Shown: in pieces, positions 1 through 10,700 of the stretch
Position numbering within the stretch: position 1 is the first letter of the stretch
Layout of the letters: the number at the start of each line of letters is the position of its first letter
Assembly: GCF_003286085.1 (NCBI RefSeq)
Contig: NW_020825298.1
Location: 11,284,001 to 11,348,000 of the forward strand
Origin: Drosophila persimilis
Lineage: Eukaryota; Arthropoda; Insecta; Diptera; Drosophilidae
Reading direction: 5' to 3'
DNA: 64,000 bases
Position numbers and translations under genes: made by a program
The notes under the pieces: generated by a model
Told to the model about the DNA's origin: nothing
What the model saw: the letters and a program-made list of their open reading frames with translations, nothing else
Databases searched by the model: none

Positions 1-2714
1 TAATTTTCGTCTAGTCCTCTATGGGCTCTGCAATGTGTTTCTTTTATAATTATAGCTTTATCTTCTGAATTTACTACATCTTGGAGGAACTTTCTTGTGA
101 AGAGAAATTTATTTATGAAGTTTTCCTTTAGCTTATTTTGGATAAGGTATAAATCTTCTAAAGTGCAGTGTATTCCTGTGGTTAAGTGAGGCTGAATAAA
201 TTCTTTTAAAATGATTAGCAGATTGTCAACCGTATCAAATTCAATAATATGTCGGGTATTTTCATAAACTCTTACTAACTCATGAACTGTGAATCTCCCT
301 TGCGCTAATAGTAGCTGCTGTTTAAATTGGTTTAGAGGCTTGCTAGTCTCTTGAATGACGTTTTCGAAACTACTCTCTGCTGAATGCTGAGTATTTATGT
401 CTGATTCTGATTCTGTCTGGTCGACATCACTATCTGTCATATGATTTATTTTAATCCGAGATAACGCGTCCGCTACTACGTTAGTTGAGCCTGGCTTATA
501 AATGATTTTTGGTGTGAAACTTTCTATGAAGTAATACCAACGTTTCATTTCAACATTTGGATTTTTTTGCGACATTGCAAAGGACAAAGGTTGGTGATCT
601 GTATGTATTTCAATTCCACTCACTCCGTATAAATAATTTCGCAAATTTTTTAATGCCCATACAATAGCTAATAATTCTTTTTTATTAGTAGCATATAATT
701 GCTCGGTTTTACTTAAAGTTTTAGAAATAAATGTTATGGGATTCCCATCTTGCGACAAAACTGCACCTATTGCTATGTCCGATGCATCTGTGGTTAATGT
801 GAATTTTTTATTGTAATCTGGTTGTACTAATTCAATATGTGCTATTAAACTGTCCTTTAAATTATTAAATGCTCCAATTGCTGGTTCATCCAGCTGTATT
901 AATGCTTTCTTGGATGCCCTTCGTGAAACTTTCCCATTTACTCCGCTCAGATATTTTGTTAAAGGTTTGGCAATTGTGGCATAATTTCGGACAAATTTTC
1001 TGTAATACCCTGTTAGTCCTAAGAAGCTACGTAGCTCTCTGATATTTTTAGGAATTGGATAGTTTTGTATTGTGGAGATTTTGTCTGGATCTGTTTTAAT
1101 GATATTTTGGGAAACAATGTATCCCAGAAATTTGGTTTCCAATTGAAAGAATTTAGACTTTTCAAGTGAAATTTTCATGTTAGCGTTTTGCAATATCTGA
1201 ATTATATGAATTAGATCTTTATAATGTTGTTCTATAGTTTTTGAAAATATTATTATATCGTCCATATAAACGTGACAAGTTTTCCCAACTTGTTCTCTAA
1301 GTATATCGTCCATTGCCCTTTGGAAAATTCTGGGAGCGTTCGTCAATCCCATAGGCATTCTTAGAAATTCATATTTGCCGTTATTTATGGAAAAAGATGT
1401 TTTTTCAATATCTGATTCCCTCATTAAAATCTGATAGAAACCTGACTCTAAGTCAATGGCCGAGAAATATTTCGCTTTACCTAAATTGGCAAGGATTACT
1501 GAAGGATCTTGCATAGGGTATCTATCCGGTATAGTGTTTTCATTAAGTTTCTTAAAGTCTATTACTAATCTATGCTTAGGAGTTCCGTCCTCATTTACTC
1601 CCTTCTTTGGTACTACTATTACCGGTGAATTATATGGGCTTTTACTAGGTCTGATTATACCTTCATCTAACATTTTACTTATTTCGTTATTAACGAAATC
1701 GTTAACCGAATAAGCGTATGGATACTGCTTGCCATATACCGGTCTATCGTGTTCAGTGTTAATCTCTCCTTTTATATCCGTTCTGAACGGTAACTGTAAA
1801 TTTATATTGGCATGGTCTTCTTCGATGATAGATACCATTTTCTCTCTGAGATTTTCTAAATTGTCCTCTTTGTAGGTTATTGTGTTATACAATTTCATTT
1901 TTTTCAATTCAGAATTTGCATAATTTTGAATGTCGGATATTTCTACGACGGCGCGTTCAGGATTTTTGCATCCCAAACTTTTAAATTGTTTATTGTCGGA
2001 TAATTCAACGACGGCGTGTTCAGGATTCTTTAATCCCAAACTATTCGAACTTTTAGTGTCGGATAATTCAACGACGGCGTGCTCAGGATATTTTAATCCC
2101 AAACTATTAAAACTTTGGATGTCGGATAATTCAACGACGGCGGGCTCAGGATATTTGAATCCCAAACTATTGACGGATAATTCTTCGTCGGCGTGCTCAG
2201 GATTTTTTGATCCCAAGCTATATAAACTTCCTTCTACCTTTACTGAATCGCTTTTCATTTCTTTTTCTTCTTCAAAATATTTTTTTATTATATATTCCTT
2301 CAACGGAAGGATGGTTTTTCCTTCTATAAAGGTTAATTTGTTTAAAGAAAGGACCTCGTCATATATTAGTTTCTCCTCATTGTCTTTATAACTTAAAGTC
2401 CCCTTTCCTGTATCAATAACCGCTCCGATTTTCTTTAATAGGTTAAATCCTATTAGTAAATCTGCCTCCATTCCATCTATTTCATAAAACACTTGCTTTG
2501 TGTTGAAAATTGTTATATTATGGAAATATTTAATTATTGAAAACCCATTCACTGTAGCAACTTTCTTATAGATTGGTAATTCATTTTTATTGTCGTAAAT
2601 TCCTTTTTTTATATAACAGGAAGTTGCTCCCGTATCTATCAAAACTTTTAATTCTCTGTTTATTTTTTTGTCTACTCTTTTTAGGTAGGGCAGACCTACT
2701 TCGGGGGCTGATCT
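1..2714 (-). CDS. pol: retroelement Pol polyprotein, partial (protease, reverse transcriptase, RNase H, start of integrase)
   Basis: The frame is entered by a -1 shift from gag at 2714-2720 and has no ATG at its head. The aspartic protease motif LIDTGA has its active Asp codon at 2634-2636. A repetitive spacer (1931-2222) follows. Reverse transcriptase starts near 1790 and carries YMDD at 1257-1268, the catalytic metal site. RNase H begins with a TTDAS-like motif near 780-797. The frame leaves the window in the His-x3-His half of the integrase HHCC zinc finger (about 15-50). By eye the frame is open throughout, with Ile/Lys/Asn-rich, AT-rich codon use unlike the host genes. The product makes and inserts the element's cDNA copies. 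Confidence 0.9.
1931..2222 (-). repeat. in-frame 63-bp minisatellite inside pol, 5 copies
   Basis: Unit starts fall at 1931, 1994, 2057, 2120 and 2171, giving spacings of 63, 63, 63 and 51 bp. Every spacing is a multiple of three, so the reading frame is kept. On the minus strand each unit encodes about 21 residues with the core SLGxKxPEHAVVELSD; the 51-bp unit lacks four residues. The array sits between protease and RT, in a linker that tolerates length change. Confidence 0.92.
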
Positions 2715-3940
2715 AAAAAATGATCCTCCTCAATGTTATTTATCCTCATTGCTTTATTAGCCGGTTGTTCCGACATTTCGTTTAGTTTTCGTTTCTGCGC
2801 TGGATTGTCGTTAGACTGATTATTCGGGACTACGTTTGCCCTAAAATGCTGGGCTTGGCTATAATTGTTATTATTTCTCCTAAAATAACCGTTAGTATTC
2901 TCCCGATAATTTCTATTGTTATTATTTCCCCTGAATTGATTGCTGTTCTGTCGGTTCCGGATTTGTATAGATTCGTCTACCTCCATTGGTTCTGGGGCCT
3001 GATTTTGTTGTCTATTACCCAAGAAATAGGGTTGTCCCCAAGACATGTTATTCCTCTGCAAATCCCTTTTTTGGTCGAATGGTGAACTGTTAGTCCTAGG
3101 TTGTCGTTGGTTGAATCTTAAGGTATTAAAATTATTATTCCCTGAATTTCTGGGACCGCTGAATTGGTAGGCAAATTGGGCCCGAATGTTATTAGATTGC
3201 AATTCCTGTACCTTTGCTAAGGCATTCGGTAAATCTGGGGGATTCAATGAAAATAGGATTTCAGCAATGCCGCCGTTTAGGCCAGTGACAAAAATGCGTA
3301 AGGCATTGTCTCTAATTTTTTTATTTGATTCCTTGGTGATCTCACTGTCCTTTCCGTGAGTCATTATTGTCTTATTTATTAACAAGGTCATTTTCTTGTT
3401 AACCTCGTTATAGAAATCTATAATTGAAAGGTTCCCTTGTCGGAGAACGCTTAATTCCTGTTCTATTATGTAAATAGGTCTCTTGTCACTGTAAACAAAG
3501 TCAAGCCGTGAAAGTATGGCATCAAAATTTAGAACTGTCCCGTGGTTGGTCAGTGCGTCATGTGCTGGTCCTGTTATTTTGTTTCTCAAAATTGTTAATG
3601 CAATATAATATTGCTTACTTCCTTTCTTATATAACTTCACTGCAGTTTCTGCAGCTTCCCTCCATCCTACATATTGGTTTAATCCACCATTAAAAATTGG
3701 TAGGGATTCTATTACCTTCAATGTGGTGTCGTCTCTTATTGTCTCGTCTATTGTTTCTGCCTGATAATCCGATACCTGATCGGATTTAGTTTCTATTTGT
3801 TGTTTTAAATTTACAATTTGCTCTTGTACTTGTGAAATTTGAAGTGCTATCAATTGTTTGACCAGATCTGCTGTGAGATCGGTCCTTGCTTGAGAGTTAA
3901 TCATTTTTAGTTTTTCAAAATCTAAAGTTAGCTGATCCAC
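2696..3940 (-). CDS. gag: retroelement Gag structural protein
   Basis: A 414-residue protein beginning MDQLTLDFEKL. The N-terminal third has a Gln-rich helical stretch (about 25-60). The middle (about 75-240) has the character of a Ty3/gypsy Gag capsid region. The C-terminal third is strongly Asn/Gln/Arg-rich with no CCHC knuckle, so nucleic-acid binding probably rests on basic residues, as in gypsy. Gag forms the particle that packages element RNA. Its stop at 2696-2698 lies 16 bases beyond the slippery heptamer, so translation must shift to -1 to make Pol. Several Met codons near the start are possible; the first follows the leader and is the simplest choice. Confidence 0.88.
   Translation of the reverse strand: MDQLTLDFEKLKMINSQARTDLTADLVKQLIALQISQVQEQIVNLKQQIETKSDQVSDYQAETIDETIRDDTTLKVIESLPIFNGGLNQYVGWREAAETAVKLYKKGSKQYYIALTILRNKITGPAHDALTNHGTVLNFDAILSRLDFVYSDKRPIYIIEQELSVLRQGNLSIIDFYNEVNKKMTLLINKTIMTHGKDSEITKESNKKIRDNALRIFVTGLNGGIAEILFSLNPPDLPNALAKVQELQSNNIRAQFAYQFSGPRNSGNNNFNTLRFNQRQPRTNSSPFDQKRDLQRNNMSWGQPYFLGNRQQNQAPEPMEVDESIQIRNRQNSNQFRGNNNNRNYRENTNGYFRRNNNNYSQAQHFRANVVPNNQSNDNPAQKRKLNEMSEQPANKAMRINNIEEDHFLDQPPK
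2714..2720 (-). promoter_or_regulatory. -1 ribosomal frameshift slippery heptamer between gag and pol
   Basis: On the minus strand the gag codons CAT TTT TTA contain T TTT TTA in the phase required for X-XXY-YYZ slippage. Shifting back one base leads directly into the open protease frame, and gag stops a few codons later. U UUU UUA is an established -1 slippery sequence (the heptamer used by HIV-1). A downstream stimulatory structure was not folded. Confidence 0.8.
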
Positions 3941-4274
3941 TTTTAATTTTTCTTATATGTTAGTTTTTATAATCTTATATATCCTAATTGAACTTATATA
4001 TTTATTAATACAACTCTTGCTCACGAAATATCCGGTAGGGGTCGTCCTTCTTAGTTTGGCAGATCTTCGAACGGGTCTTCCTTCTTAAATTTCTTTGCTC
4101 AGCTGGGTCTTCTGGGGGTCTTCCTTCTTTGGCTTCGCTGATCGTTTCACTTTCTTTGTATTTTGGTTTTGTCGGTTTTGTTGGTTTTGTTTTTTTAAAA
4201 ACTTTGGGTTTCTTTGGTTTTTTTTGTATTTACGAATTGCCTTGATTAGCTTTTTGTTTTATTTGTATTTTGCG

Positions 4275-4326
4275 TTGTATTTGTATTTGTATTTGTATTT
4301 GTATTTGTATTTGTATTTGTATTTGT
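4275..4326. repeat. (TTGTAT)n hexanucleotide repeat in retroelement leader
   Basis: About eight to nine tandem TTGTAT units (TACAAA on the element's sense strand) in the untranslated leader between primer site and gag. The surrounding plus strand is T/G-rich, giving an A/C-rich leader RNA with little structure. In gypsy itself the Su(Hw) insulator lies in this interval; I see no TGCATA cluster here. Confidence 0.85.
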
Positions 4327-4498
4327 TTTTGCACACCCTAAGCTCCGGTTTGTTTCCTTTTTATCTCACTTTTTTTTATCTATATCACACAGTCACTCCG
4401 CGTTTTTAATTTTGAAGGATTTATTCCATTAATTAATTGTCCTTCGGGTTTCGGCACGACGCAACACTTTTATCATTCGGTGCTTTTTAGACAACGTC

Positions 4499-4516
4499 GC
4501 CCCACGTTGGGCGCCA
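4499..4516 (-). other. primer binding site complementary to tRNA-Lys 3' end
   Basis: The 18 bases next to the LTR read TGGCGCCCAACGTGGGGC on the minus strand. From memory this is the exact complement of the 3' end of Drosophila tRNA-Lys(CUU) including its CCA tail. It primes minus-strand cDNA synthesis and fixes the inner LTR boundary at 4517. Confidence 0.85.
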
Positions 4517-5047
4517 ATTAAACAACTGCGGTAGCGGATTGTGTTTTTAAAAAGTTTTTATTTTACTTCGAACTTCACTGATATAGATTTAAGTAGAGGG
4601 TCACAAAGGAATTCCGGGCCAAGGGATTGCGCGATCTTAATATTTAGCTAGACTTTGCGGTGTCGCTGCTGGATCAAGACTGATTTGAACTTTCTGATCT
4701 TTGCATCGTTGATCCCTTTCGGGAATCGTTTTTCTATAAACATTTCAATTGATTTCGCCATCCCGAGTATTAGATTTCGTCATCCAAAGAGAGAACTGTA
4801 AAAGGCCTAAAGTGCAGGATCTGCAGAAAGCCGGGAGTGAGATTGTTTATGAGAAGCCGGGTGTGGGCAAACATTGGTTTTCCATTTAGGCGAGTGTCAA
4901 AGAATGGGATTGCGGCGGGGGCGCTTGAGATTGTACATCTTAGAAATCAATTAGGCGGAGGCCCAAGATTGAAATTGTTTTCGTTTTGGAAAACCAAAGA
5001 TTGTTTACAACTCGTATAAGAGCTCAATGGAATTGGGTACGTTAACT
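4517..5047 (-). repeat. 5' LTR of the gypsy-class element (about 531 bp)
   Basis: The inner end is fixed by the primer site. The outer end is called at 5047 because the minus strand there begins AGTTA, the gypsy-type LTR terminus, and the inner end reads TAATT. No second LTR copy is in the window, so the outer boundary and the target-site duplication (expected 4 bp, flank TTGA at 5048-5051) cannot be confirmed. Confidence 0.65.
4557..4600 (-). promoter_or_regulatory. LTR initiator (TCAGT) and polyadenylation signal
   Basis: The minus strand has the Drosophila initiator TCAGT at 4581-4577, preceded by an A/T-rich segment. About 15 bases downstream is AATAAA (4562-4557). This close order, start site then poly(A) signal, is the usual U3-R-U5 layout of a gypsy-class LTR and gives a short R-U5 of about 60 bp. 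Confidence 0.6.
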
Positions 5048-5163
5048 TTGACGTTGCTTTTAGTTTTGCTCGCTTTTCTCTGTCGTTGCTATTGTCATTC
5101 TTGGCTATTTGTGCCTGGGCTGTAGTCGTGCTGTAGGTGACGTCACACACTGGGCCCAGCTAC

Positions 5164-5254
5164 ATATATTTAAAACTCGTTTCGACGCTTTTCAAATGGC
5201 CATTGTTTTCGGAATAGTCGCCAGTGCCTAGCCCAAGCCATATTCCAGCTGAAG
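5164..5254 (+). promoter_or_regulatory. Cdc14: probable Cdc14 promoter and untranslated first exon
   Basis: A TATATTTAAA element at about 5164-5174 is followed by roughly 80 bp ending in a consensus donor, GAAG|GTAAGG, with the intron starting at 5255. A strong pyrimidine-rich acceptor at 7641-7644 opens the exon that contains the Cdc14 start codon. Start site near 5195-5200 is inferred. The retroelement LTR ends only about 117 bp upstream of the TATA-like element. Confidence 0.5.
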
Positions 5255-7644
5255 GTAAGGCACACCCAGACCAATGGAGCTGTCTCCAGTTGGCACCCAA
5301 ACCAGATTCAATCGGAGATCGGGATTAGACTACCTTCTGTTTAATATACCTTGCCCTAGCCCATCTCCCATTTCCAACTGTAGGAGGAGTGCTCTCCGTC
5401 CAGGGTCGCCTTTCTATCGCATTCTACTCACTCTTTTATGTTTGCTTTTCCACTCGTCTTTTCAATGTTTAAACAGAACAGCGATAAGCCCGATTAAGTG
5501 TGTGTGTGTGTTTGTTTGTGGCTGATATGATTTCGATGTCGTCACGTGGGAGTTGTCGTTGGAGTTCTCCACAGCACAGAATGGAAGAGAAAGATAGAGA
5601 GGCGGAGAGTAAATTGCATACTCCTGCTGATAGTGTCGTCAATTAGCGGGTCGCTATATTTAGAAATGATCTTCGTTCCAGCGAGAAAGATAGAGAGAGA
5701 AAGAAAGAGAGAGAGTTGGAAATGTTCTTCGATTCAGCGCATCGAAAAGGAGTAGCGAAAGGGGGATAGAAAGAGTTCCAAATTCGAAATATTCGATTGA
5801 ACAGTGAATGAAGTAGGAAGAAAAAGAGAGAAAGAGAGAAAGAGAGAGAGAGAGAGCTGGGAGCTGGGAGCTAAACATAGAACAAAAACAGAGAGAAAGA
5901 AAGCTTCGGATAGCATTGCATATCGATCGTTGCTATATGAATGAGAATTTGCAGTTAGCCTTTGTCCTAGAGAGCGCCCCATCAAGTACCGTAAATGTAC
6001 TATGGTATGGGCGGTAGCGGTAGTGCCCTATATCTCAATATCTTCATCTATTTTTGCTTCCGTTATTCGCACGGCCCGCCCCAATGTCATGCGATATAAG
6101 TAGTACCTACACCTTTGGCGCCCGGCTTGCCACCTATCTTTGGATCTGGGCTTAGTCGACATGCAAATGTGCCATAAAAAGCCCTCCGGCGTCTTGACTT
6201 TTCAACTTTAAAATCAGGAAAAGGAAGTGCATGGAGGGGTGGGCAGGGGTGGACAGACGTTGGAGCGCATCGTATAACCCAGCTGAGGTCCAAAATTCTC
6301 TAAAGGCACGCCAACTGCTGCTTAGCTTTGGAAAAGGTTACAAATTTGCATAAAATCGAACATTTACATGTGTTTTCCTATGGGCATGGGTATGGGTATG
6401 GCTGTGTGTGTGCGTAACAGTTTCGATGATGGGGTCAACATCGTAAACCTTCTTCTGGTGGGACCGCAGACCCATAAAATACATTCTCTTATGCAGATTA
6501 GTAGATGAAGGCACGCCCTTAGACCTACAGAATAATCCGCCCTTTGGGGAAATTGATAGGAGAAAACTTTAGATAAGGGAACTTAAGAGATCGGAAAATA
6601 TATGGGATACAGGGGAAAATGTATGGAAATTTCCTTGGAACAGTTAAATAAACCAAAACCAAACGGTGTACCCCTTCAATCATCATATTTCCAAGATACT
6701 CCATCCACTTTCCCCTGTTTATTTTCTTGGATCCTTCGCGAAAGAGTGTTCCCCATTCGAGACTACAGGCTGTTACCATCAATTGTTTATGGGATTTATG
6801 TTTATGCGGATGCCAGCAAAACTGACGACTTGATAGAATGACTGAATGACGGAGGGAGGGACTGCGGAGTGATGGCTATATGCATATGTATGTACATATG
6901 TATATCGATATGGAAGCCATCACCTACATACAATATATGACTACGACGAAAGGAAAAGTGGAGCAAATAAGGCAAAAGAATTGTGTCTTGCGGGTGGGGG
7001 AGCACTCTGCCTAGATGGGTAGGGTAATGGGTAATGGTTGGGGGCAAGACCACTCATAAAGTTGGTAAAAGCGACAAACAGATCACATGTTTCCACTCAA
7101 TACATAGACACACTCATACATACATATATGAAGGCGCCATACATATAGGTGGAACACCCTTTGCGGAAAACATCATTTATTTCCATCCAATTAAGGCAAA
7201 GTCAGGTCTCTCTCAGGTCTCACTGTGCAGGCGGCCTTTGTGTGTCTGCGTGACTGTGTGTGGGCGCATTTGTTGCTAACAAACGAAAGAAAGAACAAAA
7301 GCTTATAGTAGAAATGTTATATTCCAGGGGTTACGACTAAGAGATACCACCCATCTACTGATAGACTGCGAGGAATACAGGTATTTTTGTGTATCATTAT
7401 CATTGATCGGTTTCACCTGTCAAGCTGTCGCATCCATTCACTTCTATAGGGTACTCGAATAATAGTAAACAATCGAATTTGTTAATGAAAGATCGCATGC
7501 GGAAGCGGCAAACCAAAGACCCCGTGTGTGTGGGCTTTCCAGAAGTGATTTAAGACACTTTGGCGAGAGTTTTACTGCTTTACTGTTGCTGCAGAGCCAT
7601 TCAAAAGTTTTGTAATAAATGTAGATTCTTTTATATTGTTGCAG
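5255..7644 (+). other. Cdc14 intron 1 (non-coding), with (GA)n tract
   Basis: About 2.4 kb between the inferred untranslated exon and the coding exon. It holds a purine-rich GA/GAAA tract at about 5690-5862, which resembles GAGA-factor sites, plus short CA and TG runs. I see no convincing gene here on either strand; the open frames present are short and of low complexity. Confidence 0.5.
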
Positions 7645-7741
7645 TCGCCAAGCAGCAGTCGTTGGTGTTGTCTCCGTGCCCCCTTAGACGTAGCCGTAGC
7701 CGTAGCCGTGTCCGATTCCGAGTCCGAGCCCCATATCCGCT

Positions 7742-10700
7742 ATGATGCTGGACGATGACAACTCAGATCTCTTGGTCTGTGCATCAGAAATGATGAAAGG
7801 TAAGTGAATAATCGAACTTCCTTCGAGTCTCTACAGACGCCTAATACTTGTATCTCCCCCTGTAGACCGTTTGTATTTTGTGGCGTTCAAGAAGAACATC
7901 AAGCCCAAGAATACCGTCAACACGCACTACTTCAGCATCGATGAGGAGTTCATCTACGAGAACTTTTACAGCGATTTTGGTCCCCTCAATATCTGCATGC
8001 TGTATCGATACTGCATGAAGCTCAACACGAAGCTGAGTGCCAAGTGCCATGCCAACAGAAAGATTGTCCACTACACCTCCATGAATCCGGCCAAGCGGCT
8101 CAATGCGGCATATCTGATCGGTTCGTATGCCGTAAGTATGGCATGAAGATCACTTGAAAAGAGCCAAAGTAATATGAATTTTCCTTGATTATAGATTATC
8201 TACCTGAATAAGACGCCTCTGGAGGCCTATAGGCCTCTGGTGTCTGGCGAAATACCCGCCTATACGCGCTTCTGCGATGCCAGCTATGGTCCCAGCAGTT
8301 TCAAGATCTCCCTGCTGGATTGCCTGAATGCCGTGCACAAGGGCCTGCAGGCGGGCTTCTTCAATTTCGATGACTTTGATGCCGAGGAGTACGAGTACTT
8401 TGAGCGCGTGGAGAACGGCGACTTCAATTGGATTGTCCCCCAGAAGTTTATTGCCTTTTGTGGGCCACATCAGAAGAGCAAGACCCTGCCCAATGGGTAT
8501 CCGTGCCATGCACCGGAGCGATACTTTTCCTACTTTCGGGAGAACCATGTGACCACCGTTATTCGACTGAATGCGAAGGTCTACCATGCCTCCTCGTTTG
8601 AGAATGCCGGCTTCGATCACAAGGATCTGTTCTTCATCGATGGAAGCACACCAAGCGATGCCATCATGAAGAAGTTCCTCTCCATCTGTGAGACCACAAA
8701 GGGTGCCATAGCCGTGCACTGCAAGGCGGGACTAGGTCGCACGGGCAGCCTCATTGGAGCGTATATGATGAAGCATTATGGTTTTACCGCACTAGAGGCC
8801 ATTGCCTGGCTAAGGCTGTGCCGCCCGGGTTCCGTGATTGGCCATCAGCAGCAGTGGATGGAGGAGTATGTACAGATATAGCCAGGAGTATAGTAATCCC
8901 ACTAATCCCCTGCATTCTCTTTACAGCAAACAAAGCTGGTTGTGGTCCGAGGGCGAACGTATGCGCCGTCGCACTGGTGTTCCCATGCTACGGCACACGT
9001 ATGGCATCTACAGCCTGGAGCTGAAGACCAAACTGACCGAAGCCTCCGCCGCCTCGAATCCCCCCGTGGATCTGCTGATGAATCGAGTCAAGGGGATTTC
9101 CCAACGTGTGGACACAATGCATCTGAATGACCAGGACACAGCCCTGGATTCGGGTGCCGACCAGACGGACGAAGAGATCTCCGAGCAGCGGCGCCTAGAG
9201 CGGAACGAACGAGCGCTGTACCAGCGCTGCACCACGGAAGATCCCAATTGCAATGTCAGCGACAACGACACGGATACGGCCAGCGCACCGGCCGAAGCCC
9301 CACCGCTGGCCGCCACCTACACAATGTCAACGCGACGCCGCAAGTCCCCGTCGGCGGCCAACAAACCCACAGTGATTGCCAACTCCCTGAGGCGCCTGGT
9401 CAATCCGGTGGTCACCCATCGTAGTGTGCACAGCGCCACCCCACTGATGACAACTCCGGGTGTTGTTTATGCCACGCCCGACGTCACCACCTGCACTGAG
9501 AAGAAGCTGCGGAAGCCCAGTGGCAATGTATTCGATGCGGCCCGCCATACCATCGCATCGACTGTGCGGATGACGCAGACGGCGCTGGAGAAGAAACAGG
9601 CCCAGACGCAGGGCGACAAACTGAATCAGATCAAGGCGCTGCGACGGCACCATTCGCGCTCCGTAAATGTTAACAGCAACAAGTAAGTCGCAGAAAATCC
9701 CTTAAATATTCGTACAGATTAGCATTTGCAATCTATCTTTTTTAGCGAGCTGGACTCGAATCTGAGGCATACGCGAGCCCGTTCTCAGCCCTTCCGGAAC
9801 AACAACAATGGGGTGACGGCGACAACCCACGCGACGATAACCGCGAGATGTGCAACGCAGACCACGCCCTCCCTGCTGCAAGGAACAGTGCCGGGAGTGT
9901 CGGCGGCAGCGGTGGCGGTTGCTTTGGCCAACAATCTGAACAATAACACCAGCAATAGTACCCTCTCTCACAGCAGTACTCTAAACCCATCCCTGAATAA
10001 CCAGAATTATAATCAGAACAAAAACAACAATGATGGCACCACTAACAATCTCCTGCCCGGCAGTCGCACCCGCAGCCTGGCGATCTACAGCAAGAGGTAA
10101 GTGGTGACCCCTCTACCTCGCCAGAGCTCGAACTCGAAGCTTCCTCCCTCTCGAAATGTAGTCAATAGAAGCCTCAATATTTATGTTGGATTCCATTTGT
10201 TCCGTGTGGGCGCGCGGGCTTGCTTAAATCATTTTTTATTGCCCTATTTCGTTGCCTCACCCCCATTCCCGCCCCCATTCCTTGAGTTGTATATAGAGTG
10301 TATCTTTATAGGTATTTCCATTAATTTTCCGACCCCTCCCGTAATATAATTTGCACCAAATTAAACCAAACACTAACCTATCAGGAACTATCGATAATTA
10401 TCGACCACCAAATGATCGATTACTAAATTAAGCTACAACATGGCTTATGTACAGCCACACTATCTATTGATAACCAGGAGAAATCGATCATCAATCGATT
10501 ATAATTGATATTGATCGAAGATCGATTAAAAACTTAGTTACAAAACGGCGTATGTACAGCCAGACTAATCCAGGAACTATCGAATGATCACTGATCAATT
10601 ATCGTTGATCGATTACTAAATTTAGCTACTAACTTAGTTTAGAGAAAAAAAAACATTTTGTATTTGGCATTCTCTGCAGTTTGTTTTAAACATTCCGTTT

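Larger units (their letters stand above)
1..5047 (-). mobile_element. gypsy-class LTR retrotransposon, 5' part, truncated by window edge
   Basis: Reading the minus strand from 5047 down, the element shows a 5' LTR (5047-4517), a tRNA-Lys primer binding site (4516-4499), a leader of about 560 bp, gag (3940-2696), and a pol frame running off the window at base 1 inside integrase. Domain order protease-RT-RNase H-integrase is that of Ty3/gypsy elements. The tRNA-Lys primer, an LTR starting AGTTA and ending TAATT, and a gag without CCHC zinc knuckles fit the gypsy/errantivirus branch. I saw no stop in the pol frame over about 2.7 kb, so the copy looks young and may be coding-competent. Whether it carries env and a matching 3' LTR cannot be seen. 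Family name not determined. Confidence 0.93.

Noticed and set aside
1930..2391. 153-residue repetitive plus-strand frame
   Set aside because: It is the antisense of the in-frame pol minisatellite; the sense frame carries protease and RT on either side.
4095..4409. 104-residue Phe/Tyr/Leu-rich frame
   Set aside because: Produced by the T-rich leader and (TTGTAT)n repeat of the retroelement; lies antisense to the leader.
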